A DNA stretch of 64,000 bases, taken from Paenibacillus sp. 1781tsa1 (GTDB lineage: Bacteria; Bacillota; Bacilli; Paenibacillales; Paenibacillaceae). The translations under genes and the position numbers were made by a program. Below, one piece after another: positions 42,663-51,508 of this stretch (within the stretch, counting starts at the first letter, position 1; the number at the start of each line of letters is the position of its first letter). Below the pieces are notes generated by a model that made no database searches, was not told the DNA's origin, and was given only the letters and a program-made list of their open reading frames with translations. The DNA is taken from the NCBI RefSeq assembly GCF_024159265.1, contig NZ_JAMYWY010000001.1, positions 4,588,001 through 4,652,000 on the forward strand, given 5' to 3'.

Positions 42663-44921
42663 TTACATCGAACCATGGAACGTACGGTTGATGACATCCA
42701 ACTGTTGTTCACGAGTCAATTTAATGAAGTTAACCGCATATCCAGATACCCGTACAGTCAGTTGCGGATAGTTTTCCGGGTGATCCATCGCATCAATCAG
42801 TTGCTGACGATCAAATACGTTAACGTTCAGGTGATGAGCGTTTTGACCGAAGTAACCATCCATCATCGCAGTCAGATTGGATTTACGTGTAGTCTCCTCT
42901 TTACCCAATGCTTTTGGCACAATGGAGAAGGTATTGGAAATTCCGTCAAGACTGTGTTCATAAGGCAATTTGGCTACAGAGCCAAGGGATGCCAATGCAC
43001 CTTTTTTGTCACGACCATGCATTGGGTTTGCACCAGGAGCAAATGGTTCACCTGCTTTACGACCATCCGGTGTTGTCCCTGTTTTCTTACCATATACCAC
43101 GTTGGATGTGATCGTCAGAACGGATTGTGTTGGTATTGCGTTACGGTATGCTTTGTGTTTGCGAATCATGCCCATGAAGTTCTCTACCAGTTCGACAGCA
43201 ATGCTGTCTACGCTGTCTTCATTGTTACCGTAACAAGGGAAGTCTCCTTCAATTTCAAAATCAACAGCGATGCCTTGTTCGTTACGGATTGGTTTTACTT
43301 TGGCATATTTGATGGCACTCAGTGAATCTGCTGTAACCGAGAGACCAGCGATACCACAAGCCATCGTACGTACAATGTCACGGTCATGCAATGCCATTTC
43401 GATACGCTCATAGCTGTATTTATCGTGCATGTAGTGAATGACGTTGAGGGTGTTCATATACAACTTCGCGAGCCACTCCATCATTGGTTTGAAGCGTTTC
43501 ATAACCTCATTGTAATCCAGCACTTCGCTTGTAATGGCAGGATACTCCGGTCCGACCTGTGCTCCGGATTTCTCGTCACGACCACCGTTGATCGCATAGA
43601 GGAGAGCTTTTGCCAAGTTGGCACGAGCACCGAAGAATTGCATTTGTTTCCCGATCTTCATCGCCGATACACAGCAAGCAATACCGTAATCGTCACCATA
43701 GATTGGACGCATCAGGTCATCATTTTCATACTGAATTGAACTGGTTTCAATGGATACTTTGCTGCAATAATCTTTGAAAGCTTCTGGAAGTTTCGTGGAC
43801 CATAGTACAGTCAGGTTCGGCTCTGGTGCAGGTCCCAGGTTGTGCAGGGTATGCAGGAAACGGAAGCTGTTTTTGGTTACACGTGTTTCACCATTTACAG
43901 ACATACCACCGATGGACTCCGTCACCCATGTTGGATCTCCACTGAACAGTTCGTTGTAATCCGGTGTACGCAGGAATTTGACAATCCGCAGTTTCATTAC
44001 GAAATGGTCAACCAATTCCTGAGCCTGTTCTTCGGACAGAATGCCTTCTTGCAGATCACGTTCAATGTAGATATCCAGGAAAGAAGATACACGTCCCAGA
44101 GACATCGCAGCACCGTTCTGCTCTTTGATGGCAGCGAGATAACCGAAGTACAACCATTGGAATGCTTCTTTCGCTGTAGTCGCTGGCAAGGAAATATCGA
44201 ACCCGTGCATATCACCCAATTGCTTCAATTCTTGCAATGCACGAATCTGCTCAGACAATTCTTCACGCAGACGAATGACATCTTCATCAATGACATCAAC
44301 TTCGAGTGCGTTCAATTCGCCTTTTTTGTTACGGATCAGGAAGTCTACCCCGTACAAAGCTACACGACGATAGTCACCGATAATCCGGCCACGGCCGTAA
44401 GCATCTGGCAGACCTGTAATAATTCCTGCTTTACGCGCTGCACGCATATCGGAAGTATAAGCATCGAATACACCCTGGTTATGTGTTTTGCGAATGTTTG
44501 TAAATATATCAATGACGCCTTGAGGCAATTCGAAGCCATATGCTTCACATGCATCAATCATCATCCGGATTCCGCCTGTTGGTTGAATGGAACGTCTGAA
44601 TGGAGCATCGGTCTGAACGCCGACAATCTGCTCTTTGGATTGATCCAGATAACCTGGTTGGTGAGAAACAATAGTCGCTGGTGTGTTCACATCAACATCA
44701 AGTACACCGCCGTTATCCCGTTCTTTTTTGGTCAGATCAGATACGATCTCCCACAATTCTTTGGTATTCTGGGTTGCATCTGCTAGGAATGCTTCATCAC
44801 CGTAATACGGAGTCAAGTTGTGTGCCAGAAAATCATTCACATCTACGGATTTGGTCCATGTTCCTTTGGTAAAGTTTCTCCAGCCTGTTTGTTGTTTGAC
44901 ATCTTTTTCAATCACCGACAT
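42663..44921 (-). CDS. pflB: Formate C-acetyltransferase (pyruvate formate-lyase)
   Basis: A 752-residue glycyl radical enzyme converting pyruvate and CoA to acetyl-CoA and formate. The catalytic cysteine pair is Cys416-Cys417 in YGIACCVSAM and the radical glycine is Gly727 in VRVSGYAVNF; TTPDGRKAGEPFAPG is also conserved. The ATG at 44921 has GGAGGGA upstream; the open frame extends to 44981 without a ribosome site. The promoter at about 45088-45130 has an FNR site, and another FNR-like palindrome lies in the leader. Confidence 0.97.
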   Translation of the reverse strand: MSVIEKDVKQQTGWRNFTKGTWTKSVDVNDFLAHNLTPYYGDEAFLADATQNTKELWEIVSDLTKKERDNGGVLDVDVNTPATIVSHQPGYLDQSKEQIVGVQTDAPFRRSIQPTGGIRMMIDACEAYGFELPQGVIDIFTNIRKTHNQGVFDAYTSDMRAARKAGIITGLPDAYGRGRIIGDYRRVALYGVDFLIRNKKGELNALEVDVIDEDVIRLREELSEQIRALQELKQLGDMHGFDISLPATTAKEAFQWLYFGYLAAIKEQNGAAMSLGRVSSFLDIYIERDLQEGILSEEQAQELVDHFVMKLRIVKFLRTPDYNELFSGDPTWVTESIGGMSVNGETRVTKNSFRFLHTLHNLGPAPEPNLTVLWSTKLPEAFKDYCSKVSIETSSIQYENDDLMRPIYGDDYGIACCVSAMKIGKQMQFFGARANLAKALLYAINGGRDEKSGAQVGPEYPAITSEVLDYNEVMKRFKPMMEWLAKLYMNTLNVIHYMHDKYSYERIEMALHDRDIVRTMACGIAGLSVTADSLSAIKYAKVKPIRNEQGIAVDFEIEGDFPCYGNNEDSVDSIAVELVENFMGMIRKHKAYRNAIPTQSVLTITSNVVYGKKTGTTPDGRKAGEPFAPGANPMHGRDKKGALASLGSVAKLPYEHSLDGISNTFSIVPKALGKEETTRKSNLTAMMDGYFGQNAHHLNVNVFDRQQLIDAMDHPENYPQLTVRVSGYAVNFIKLTREQQLDVINRTFHGSM

Positions 44922-45004
44922 CTTAATCCCTCCACTAATTTGGATTTCTGGACACATAACATCTTGCTTCGTTCGTAGCATTGTGTGCCCAGAGCCGCGA
45001 TTAA

Positions 45005-45020
45005 TGTGAATTGTTTCACA
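45005..45020 (-). promoter_or_regulatory. Second FNR-type palindrome in the pflB leader
   Basis: TGTGAATTGTTTCACA is a perfect TGTGA-N6-TCACA. Its centre is about 69 bases downstream of the start site predicted from 45088-45093, so it is not the activating site of that promoter. It may serve a second promoter or block elongation. Confidence 0.7.
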
Positions 45021-45087
45021 TAAACCGGAACATGTTCTCTCTACTTGGGAACCGGAACCGCGGAATGAATGTTTTTCTTACATTTTC

Positions 45088-45130
45088 AGTATACGACTTG
45101 GGGCTTTCATCATCTGTGATTTTTGTCACA
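45088..45130 (-). promoter_or_regulatory. FNR-dependent class II promoter of pflB-pflA
   Basis: The -10 TATACT occupies 45093-45088. The perfect palindrome TGTGATTTTTGTCACA lies at 45115-45130 with its centre at 45122.5. If the -10 spans -12 to -7, the start is at 45081 and the site centre is at exactly -41.5, the position of class II CRP/FNR activation. No good -35 hexamer is present, as expected for an activator-dependent promoter. Confidence 0.82.
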
Positions 45131-45185
45131 AAGTCAGTGAACTAACTCACTCCACCTGCGCTGTGTCCCATTGAACCCTATTTAG

Positions 45186-45235
45186 TTTCGCACTTAGCCA
45201 CTGCGCGGGCAGAACAACTTCCGATCGCTGCTCAC
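45186..45235. repeat. Fragment of the dispersed repeat (5' part)
   Basis: CACTTAGCCACTGCG, GCAGAACAAC and TTCCGATCGCTG match the left end of copies R2 to R4; the homology then stops. Confidence 0.55.
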
Positions 45236-45274
45236 TATTTAAATTTACTGAAAAAGCGAATGAACATTAGGTGG

Positions 45275-45424
45275 TGTACACTGGCCACTGCAAGTAGAGA
45301 ATAACCTTCCGATCGCTGTTATCCCCGGATTTTTTGATTCACTTTTTCAAAGGTGAAAATCCAGTGATAAAGGCGAACGCTCCGCTTCTTCAGGTTTTTT
45401 CTCTCCTCTCCGTTATCGTGTACA
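45275..45424. repeat. Dispersed structured repeat, copy R3 (upstream of pflB)
   Basis: The ends TGTACAC (45275-45281) and GTGTACA (45418-45424) pair. The interior has CCTTCCGATCGCTGTTATCC, the GGATTTTTTG and GTGAAAATCC hairpin arms, and GGCGAACGCTCCGCTTCTTC. It lies between the adhE end and the pflB promoter and is followed by further repeat-derived DNA to 45827. Confidence 0.8.
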
Positions 45425-45521
45425 TGTGTAGTTCAACTGATAAAACAATAAATTTCAAAATTCATTTCAATGACGCGCTTCGCTTTTTCAGGTTATTTCT
45501 GCTCCTCCGTTGTCGTGTAAA

Positions 45522-45827
45522 CATCTGGCTCAAACGGCCACATCACGGATTTCGTGCCACCTCTTTAAGAACCTTTTGCTCCTCTATACTCGGAGCAAAT
45601 CAAATCTTAGAATAAATCCTGAAAAACAGGTGCTTCGCTTTTCTGTTTTTCTGCCCTCTTCGTTATTCTGCGAACATCTGACTCAAACAGCCACGTCACG
45701 GATTCCATGCCACCTCTTTAAGAACCATTACTCCTCTATGCTCGGAGCAAATCAAATCTTAGAATAAATCCTGAAAAACAGATGCTCGCTCTTCTGTTTT
45801 TCTGCCCTCTCGTTATTGTGTGAAAGA
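45522..45827. repeat. Tandem direct repeat, two units of about 153 bp
   Basis: Unit 1 starts at CATCTGGCTCAAACGGCCAC (45522) and unit 2 at CATCTGACTCAAACAGCCAC (45675). Both contain TGCCACCTCTTTAAGAACC, a GCTCC...GGAGC hairpin, CAAATCAAATCTTAG and a tail of the kind TTCTGTTTTTCTGCCCTC that resembles the right end of R1-R4. The two differ at several positions, so the duplication is not recent. Short open frames crossing it are not credible genes. Confidence 0.75.
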
Positions 45828-45832
45828 CGGCA

Positions 45833-45862
45833 ATCGGGGCTCCCCTCTCGGGGAACCCTGAT
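45833..45862 (-). terminator. Stem-loop downstream of adhE
   Basis: ATCGGGGCTCCCC and GGGGAACCCTGAT pair imperfectly around TCTC, about 35 bases past the adhE stop. No T run follows on the minus strand, so its role as terminator is doubtful. Confidence 0.4.
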
Positions 45863-45897
45863 CTTCTTGTCGTAAGGCACACTTCGTTCTAAATTTA

Positions 45898-48510
45898 TTA
45901 TTCAAACTTTCCGTAGAAAGCGTTGCGGTACACATCAGCCAGTTCAGTTACCAGCGGTAACTTCGGATTGGCGGTTGTACATTGATCTTCGAAGGCACGG
46001 TCAGCCAGATAATCGACATGTGCTTCAAAGTCTTTGGCATCAAATCCGATTTCCTGGAACGATTCTTCAATGCCCAATGTTTTGTTCAGTTTGCGAATGG
46101 CATTGATAAGACTGGTTACGCCTTCTTCTGTTGTACGTGCAGGCAATCCCAGAATCCGGGCAATTTCGGCATACCGCTCATCCGCTACAAAGTGCGAATA
46201 TTTCGGGAACGATGCAAATTTGGTCGGTTTTTTCGCGTTGTAACGAATGACGTGCGGCATCAGGATTGCGTTGGTGCGTCCGTGTGCGGTGTGGTACTGA
46301 CCGCCCCATTTGTGCGCCAAGCTGTGGTTAATGCCCAGGAATGCGTTGGCAAACGCCATACCGGCAATGGTGGAAGCATTATGCATTTTCTCACGTGCCA
46401 GTTTGTCGCCTTGCAGCGCAGATTGCTCCAGGTATTGGAATACCAGTTGGATTGCTTTGATCGCAAGTCCATCCGTGTAATCGTTGGCCATAACAGATAC
46501 ATAAGCTTCAATCGCATGAGTCAGTACGTCCATACCTGTATCGGCAACGGCTGTTCTAGGCAGGGAGTATACGAATTCCGGATCGACAATCGCTACGTCT
46601 GGTGTCAGTTCATAGTCGGCCAACGGATATTTGGTGTTACCTTGATTTTTATCTGTAATAACTGCGAACGATGTTACTTCTGAACCTGTACCGGATGTCG
46701 TTGGAATCGCTACAAATTTCGCTTTTACGCCGAGACGTGGATATTTGTAGATCCGTTTGCGGATATCCATGAATTTTTGTTTCAGATCGTTAAAGTCCGT
46801 GTCCGGATATTCATAGAACAACCACATCGCTTTCGCAGCATCCATCGGTGATCCACCGCCGAGTGCGATAATGCAGTCTGGCTGGAAGCGGCGCATCATT
46901 TCGGTACCGCGATCTACCGTTGTTGTGGATGGATCTGGCTCAACATCGGAGAATACTTCGATCGCTACTGGCATTTGGCGTTGACGCAGATAGTGTTCTA
47001 CCTTTTCAACATATCCAAGTTTCACCATCATGGCATCCGTAATAATCGCTACACGTGTGATGTCAGGCATTTTGGCAAGATACTGCGTTGCCCCTTTTTC
47101 GAAGTAGACTTTGTTCGGCACTTTGAACCATTGCATATTCACGGTACGGCGAGCCACCCTTTTCACATTGATTAAGTTCACTGCGGTTACGTTGGAAGAA
47201 GTCGAGTTACGTCCATATGATCCGCATCCCAGCGTCAATGATGGCATATTCGTGTTGTAGATATCCCCGATGGCACCGTGTGTAGATGGTGAATTCACAA
47301 TAATCCGTCCAGTTTGCAGACGATCTGCGAATTTTCCGATTACTTCTTCATTCGTTGAGTGGATAACCGAGGAGTGACCCATGCCGCCAAAAGCAACCAC
47401 TTCTGCTGCACGTTCAATTCCCTCTGCTGCCGTTTTAACTTTGTAACAAGCCAGTACTGGACTTAATTTCTCTGCCGACAATGGGAATTTGGTACCTACC
47501 CCTTCAATCTCGGCTACAAGAATTTTGGTGCCTGCTGGAACTTCAATACCGCACATCTTCGCAATGCTCACCGCAGATTGACCAACAATCGCCGGGTTCA
47601 CTGCACATTTCTCGGCATTAATTGCACCTGCTGTCAATTTTGCTGCTTCATCTTTGTTAACAAAGTAACAGCCATTCGCAATCATTTTTTTCTTCACTTG
47701 ATCAAAGATCGGTTCTTCAATGATGACCGCTTGCTCGGAAGCACAGATCATACCGTTGTCGAAGGATTTGGACAGGATCAAATCCGTCACTGCCTGATTG
47801 ATATCCGCACTTTTCTCGATAAAGCAAGGAACGTTACCCGGTCCTACGCCCAGTGCGGGTTTACCACAGCTGTACGCTGCACGTACCATGCCTGATCCGC
47901 CTGTTGCCAGAATGAGAGCCACATCATTATGATTCATCAGTTCGTTCGTACGATCCATGGAAGGATCATCAATCCATTGAATACAGTCTGCTGGTGCACC
48001 ATGTTTCACAGCCGCTTCTAGCAGGATTTTGGCAGCTTCCCGGCTACAATTCTGTGCAGATGGGTGGAAACCAAAGATGATCGGGTTACGCGTCTTGATG
48101 GAAATCAGTGCCTTAAACATCGTTGTTGATGTTGGATTGGTTACTGGTGTAATCCCCATGATGATGCCGACTGGCTCCGCAATTTTCTGGAAGCTCTCAT
48201 ATTCGTTATCTTCAATCACACCTACGGTTTTGTCATACTTGATGCTGTGGTACACATATTCTGTTGCAAATATATTTTTGGTGATTTTATCCTCATACAC
48301 TCCGCGGCCTGTTTCTTCTACAGCCATCTTGGCGAGCATCATGTGTTTATCCAGACCCGCAAGCGCCATGGCTTGCACAATCCGGTCAATCTGCTTCTGG
48401 TCCATTTTCATGAATGCGGCGTGTGCTTTATTCGCTTTGTCGATTAACGTTTGAATATACTGACCTGCTGTCGGTTCTTTTGCTGGGGCGACTTCGTTCT
48501 TTACAGCCAT
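45898..48510 (-). CDS. adhE: Bifunctional acetaldehyde-CoA / alcohol dehydrogenase AdhE
   Basis: An 870-residue fused enzyme reducing acetyl-CoA to acetaldehyde and then ethanol with NADH. The aldehyde dehydrogenase half has TPVTNPTST and catalytic Cys256 in FDNGMICASEQ; a linker precedes the iron-type alcohol dehydrogenase half with GGGSPMDAAKAMW, TTSGTGSEVTSFAVI and the metal histidines of HSLAHKWGG and HTAHGRTNA. AGGAGG lies nine bases before the ATG at 48510. It regenerates NAD during fermentation together with pflBA. Confidence 0.97.
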   Translation of the reverse strand: MAVKNEVAPAKEPTAGQYIQTLIDKANKAHAAFMKMDQKQIDRIVQAMALAGLDKHMMLAKMAVEETGRGVYEDKITKNIFATEYVYHSIKYDKTVGVIEDNEYESFQKIAEPVGIIMGITPVTNPTSTTMFKALISIKTRNPIIFGFHPSAQNCSREAAKILLEAAVKHGAPADCIQWIDDPSMDRTNELMNHNDVALILATGGSGMVRAAYSCGKPALGVGPGNVPCFIEKSADINQAVTDLILSKSFDNGMICASEQAVIIEEPIFDQVKKKMIANGCYFVNKDEAAKLTAGAINAEKCAVNPAIVGQSAVSIAKMCGIEVPAGTKILVAEIEGVGTKFPLSAEKLSPVLACYKVKTAAEGIERAAEVVAFGGMGHSSVIHSTNEEVIGKFADRLQTGRIIVNSPSTHGAIGDIYNTNMPSLTLGCGSYGRNSTSSNVTAVNLINVKRVARRTVNMQWFKVPNKVYFEKGATQYLAKMPDITRVAIITDAMMVKLGYVEKVEHYLRQRQMPVAIEVFSDVEPDPSTTTVDRGTEMMRRFQPDCIIALGGGSPMDAAKAMWLFYEYPDTDFNDLKQKFMDIRKRIYKYPRLGVKAKFVAIPTTSGTGSEVTSFAVITDKNQGNTKYPLADYELTPDVAIVDPEFVYSLPRTAVADTGMDVLTHAIEAYVSVMANDYTDGLAIKAIQLVFQYLEQSALQGDKLAREKMHNASTIAGMAFANAFLGINHSLAHKWGGQYHTAHGRTNAILMPHVIRYNAKKPTKFASFPKYSHFVADERYAEIARILGLPARTTEEGVTSLINAIRKLNKTLGIEESFQEIGFDAKDFEAHVDYLADRAFEDQCTTANPKLPLVTELADVYRNAFYGKFE

Positions 48511-48564
48511 CTCCCTCATCCTCCTAAAGGTTCGTATTGGTTTGTCTCTCTCGTTTACATTCAC

Positions 48565-48607
48565 ATCGTAACATGACCATAAATTTAATTATGTGATTTT
48601 TTTCACA
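48565..48607 (-). promoter_or_regulatory. FNR-dependent class II promoter of adhE
   Basis: TACGAT (48570-48565) is the -10 and the perfect palindrome TGTGATTTTTTTCACA lies at 48592-48607, centre 48599.5. With the -10 at -12 to -7 the start is 48558 and the site is at -41.5, the same layout as at pflB. The -10 is imperfect and there is no -35. Confidence 0.78.
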
Positions 48608-48708
48608 AAGTATAACAAATTTAATTTAAGTTTTGTAGTGTCCTTCATACAACCATTTTCACTTCCTATTTAAAATATAGGGCTGTAAAATTCATGCTCT
48701 CCATTAAA

Positions 48709-48724
48709 AGTGAATTTTATCACA
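48709..48724 (+). promoter_or_regulatory. FNR-like palindrome upstream of fnr
   Basis: AGTGAATTTTATCACA matches TGTGA-N6-TCACA with one change. A -10-like TATACT lies at 48786-48791, which would place the site near -81.5 of fnr; it is also about 160 bases upstream of the adhE start site. Autoregulation is plausible but not settled by spacing. Confidence 0.5.
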
Positions 48725-48940
48725 ATGTTTGAAATTTCGTCATTTTTGCCCCCTTTCCTTCCCCCTCAAACGGTAAGATTAGGTATATACTGAACTTAAA
48801 AATTGAACCACCGCAATTTGTACCGTCCTTCCTCCCGGCCGAGATGACCCTGATCAGGACGGCAACGGTTTGCGGCAAACCTCGGAGACTACTGGAAACT
48901 ACAGAATGTCGTCCGATGGACACAAAGGGGAGATAGACTT

Positions 48941-49657
48941 ATGATAGAACTAACTACTGTACTGGAAAAACGCGGCAATACCAACTGTTTCTCGGAAGCG
49001 AATTTCAACCATCTGCTGGTTACCATGAAAGATAGAACCTATCCGGAAGGTACACATCTGTACTGGGAAGGAGACGTCTCTGACAAACTTTATTATATGA
49101 AACGGGGCCGTGCCCAGATCACCAAATCCACGGATGAAGGCAAGGAATTGATCATGTACATGTATCAGTCCGGTGATATGATTGGGCAGGCTGATCCGTT
49201 CTTCGGATCGAAACACAGCTTCTCGGCGGAAGTGCTGGAGGATAGTGAGATTGGTGTACTGGAGCATAAAGACCTGGAGATGCTGATCTGCCAACACTGT
49301 GACTTTGCGATCGACTTTATGAAATGGATGGGCATCCACCATCGGTTGACACAGACGAAGTTCCGGGATCTCATGTTATATGGCAAACCGGGTGCCCTCT
49401 GCTCCACCCTCATTCGGTTGTCGAATTCGTATGGTGAGCCTCATGGTGAGCATGTCATTATTCACAAAAAAATTACCCACACGGACCTGTCTAATATGAT
49501 TGGAGCCACCCGTGAAAGTGTAAACCGCATGTTAAGCGATCTGCGCAAGAAAGATGCGATTGAATATGATAATGGCATGATTGTCATCAAAGATCTGAAG
49601 ATGCTGCAAGGGATCTGTCACTGTGAACTTTGCCCGAACGAGATCTGTCGTATCTAA
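48941..49657 (+). CDS. fnr: Anaerobic regulator FNR, Bacillus type
   Basis: A 238-residue Crp/Fnr regulator, the length of B. subtilis Fnr. It has an N-terminal cyclic-nucleotide-like beta barrel, a dimer helix, and a helix-turn-helix with THTDLSNMIGATRESVNRMLSDL (split by its glycine). The C-terminal cysteines Cys228, Cys231 and Cys236 in CELCPNEICRI have the spacing of the cluster ligands in B. subtilis; Asp143 may be the fourth ligand. The [4Fe-4S] form would activate pflB and adhE without oxygen. GGGGAG precedes the ATG. It is divergent from adhE. Confidence 0.94.
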   Translation: MIELTTVLEKRGNTNCFSEANFNHLLVTMKDRTYPEGTHLYWEGDVSDKLYYMKRGRAQITKSTDEGKELIMYMYQSGDMIGQADPFFGSKHSFSAEVLEDSEIGVLEHKDLEMLICQHCDFAIDFMKWMGIHHRLTQTKFRDLMLYGKPGALCSTLIRLSNSYGEPHGEHVIIHKKITHTDLSNMIGATRESVNRMLSDLRKKDAIEYDNGMIVIKDLKMLQGICHCELCPNEICRI

Positions 49658-49701
49658 TATTTGACTATGCAAATCGGATGTTGCTTATATATTTTAATGA
49701 A

Positions 49702-49738
49702 AAAAGCCCAGTTCTCCTAAATAGAGATTGGGCTTCTT
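49702..49738. terminator. Terminator between fnr and the DUF4430-like gene
   Basis: AAGCCCAGTTCTC and GAGATTGGGCTT form a stem with a short loop; the T run is longer on the minus strand (six T) than on the plus strand. Confidence 0.8.
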
Positions 49739-49745
49739 GGTATGC

Positions 49746-50459
49746 TTAGGATGCATTGGTCAATTCAAGCTTCACCGCATCACGTGGATTCAATTTCATG
49801 TCCAAGCCATTTTCCATTAGTTCTTTGTCATTCACCATAATGACCCACCGCTCATTCATGCGGGGTGTGACATTCTCGACCGAAACGACGAACTTGTTAT
49901 TCTCCGACATTCTTACAATTCCGCTGGACTTCAACACATCGCGAACGGTGCACTCTTGAACGTAGACTCCGGCATATTGACGATTGAGGGTTGGCATAAT
50001 GTTTCCACCGCTAACCTTGAGTAACGTTGTCTGATATGCAACGCCATCCCCCCCACTGTCAGCGGCTTTCACGTAAATAATCACTTCATCTTTGGCATGA
50101 AGCTCCATGTCCCAATCTTCCTGTTCAATATCCTTGCCGTTCAACTTCACAGCCCAGCTAAGCGAAGAATCCAGAGAAACTTCACCGACGGATTGAATCC
50201 GTTTGCCATCTGCCGTAAAATCAACCAGTCCGCTATTGAGTAATGCTTTTTTGAGTGTCAAACCCTCACTAAAATCTCGCTTAATGGACTTTGTTGCATC
50301 AGGCAAAAACGTACTGCCATCTACAGCCACTGTAATCGTATTCGCTGTTTCTGTCTCCTTGACAATTGGCTGCTCAGAAGGCTGTGTCTCACTACAACCA
50401 GCCAAGATCGCCAGTAGGAGCAAACATACACCTATGTAACCGGGGATTTTCTTCATCAT
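49746..50459 (-). CDS. Lipoprotein with two DUF4430-like domains
   Basis: About 237 residues. The lipoprotein signal is MMKKIPGYIGVCLLLLAILA before GCSE. The mature part seems to hold two copies of a DUF4430-like fold: LTLKKALLNSGLVDF ... WAVKLNGKDIEQ ... ELHAKDEVIIYV and TVRDVLKSSGIVRM ... WVIMVNDKELME ... KLNPRDAVKLEL. This fold resembles the C-terminal domain of cobalamin-binding transcobalamin, but no ligand can be assigned. GGGTGGTG lies before the ATG at 50459; the open frame extends upstream. It stands alone. Confidence 0.7.
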   Translation of the reverse strand: MMKKIPGYIGVCLLLLAILAGCSETQPSEQPIVKETETANTITVAVDGSTFLPDATKSIKRDFSEGLTLKKALLNSGLVDFTADGKRIQSVGEVSLDSSLSWAVKLNGKDIEQEDWDMELHAKDEVIIYVKAADSGGDGVAYQTTLLKVSGGNIMPTLNRQYAGVYVQECTVRDVLKSSGIVRMSENNKFVVSVENVTPRMNERWVIMVNDKELMENGLDMKLNPRDAVKLELTNAS

Positions 50460-50591
50460 GTAGGTAACACCACCCTGCGTAAAATCATTCACCCTGTTGT
50501 CCATAACCTCTATTATGGCACAACCTTCAGCAAAAAAAAGTGTCAAAGCCGTTACTTTTTATAGGGTACCGCCTCCAAATAAGGCTTGTAC

Positions 50592-50619
50592 AAGAAAGAG
50601 AGCCTGCACACAGGCTCTC
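50592..50619 (-). terminator. Terminator after the 50658-51389 gene
   Basis: Perfect 9-bp stem GAGAGCCTG / CAGGCTCTC with a CACA loop; TTTCTTG follows on the minus strand. Confidence 0.75.
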
Positions 50620-50657
50620 CAATCTAAATCATTTTTATGTTCTGATTGGTTACGTTA

Positions 50658-51389
50658 TCACTGGACACTAGCCTGCATGTATGTCCGTCCTCCATCGCCA
50701 TCTTTCAGATATGGATTAAGTCCGAAGAACTGCTCCTCAGATACATATACACCTGTCAGCAATCGCCCTTCAAGCAATCCACCGTCCACCTGCACGCAAC
50801 ATGAAGGTGCGTCTACATACTCCTGATACAACGGAATCTGTCCATATTGTTGATGTACCTTGAATACCTTTCCTTGCTCATGCAAAGGCCGTTCCGAGAA
50901 ATAGGTAGGTACAATATAACGGGCAATGACATCCAATTCCTGAACGCTATAAAAGGGTTCATCCCCAAGCCATGGTGCAAACATTCGAATCTTCTCATAT
51001 TGAGACCAGACAACCGCCTGAATCAACATTTCTGCCTGAACCAAACGACCTTCTCCTACATCCAGAACCAACCGCTTTTCATCGATTGTTTCTTCCATCT
51101 GGGACATTATTGAATCAGGTTGTCCCAGTTCACATCCGATACATTTCCAGCCCCTGGACGTTTGAATCCATTTTTGCAGCACCGCCGGAGCTAAACTCGG
51201 GCCATCGTTGTTCACAGAATGCGTATTCACTTCGGCTAGATCTTCTTTAACCGAACGGGAATATGCTGTGCGCTTAAATAACTCTGCAGCTTTTTTGTAT
51301 ATTAGATGGACCTGAATGGATGCGCTCTCAAGTTCTGCAATATCTTTCTTGCCGTAGCGTACTTCACGGGATAAGCTTTCTTCTCTCAT
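50658..51389 (-). CDS. Hypothetical protein
   Basis: I do not recognise this 243-residue protein. No signal peptide or membrane helix is seen. Residues 1-60 are mainly helical and charged (SASIQVHLIYKKAAELFKR). A Cys pair in GWKCIGCELGQPD and another in SCCVQVDGG could bind metal or form disulfides. The C-terminal part resembles a compact alpha/beta domain. AAGGAGG lies ten bases before the ATG at 51389. It has its own terminator and no obvious operon partner, so the context gives no hint of function. Confidence 0.75.
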   Translation of the reverse strand: MREESLSREVRYGKKDIAELESASIQVHLIYKKAAELFKRTAYSRSVKEDLAEVNTHSVNNDGPSLAPAVLQKWIQTSRGWKCIGCELGQPDSIMSQMEETIDEKRLVLDVGEGRLVQAEMLIQAVVWSQYEKIRMFAPWLGDEPFYSVQELDVIARYIVPTYFSERPLHEQGKVFKVHQQYGQIPLYQEYVDAPSCCVQVDGGLLEGRLLTGVYVSEEQFFGLNPYLKDGDGGRTYMQASVQ

Positions 51390-51508
51390 GACAAGTGGGC
51401 CTCCTTCGCTCCGGCCGTCTGTGGCCATTTTCTATAGATTATACTACAACTCATGACAACATGTGCATAGCCCAAAAGAAAAACGCCGATCCACGTTATA
51501 CTTAAGAC

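Noticed and set aside
42627..44786. Long plus-strand open frames opposite pflB (232 and 314 codons)
   Set aside because: Antisense shadows of a strongly coding gene; no family features and Cys/His-rich composition typical of antisense frames.
45334..45767. Overlapping plus-strand open frames of 93 and 85 codons with a repeated peptide
   Set aside because: They run through repeat R3 and the 153-bp tandem units, lack ribosome sites, and their similarity is just the DNA duplication.
45180..45830. CRISPR-like array because of several repeated blocks
   Set aside because: The repeats are long (150 bp), few, diverged and not separated by uniform spacers; no cas gene is present.
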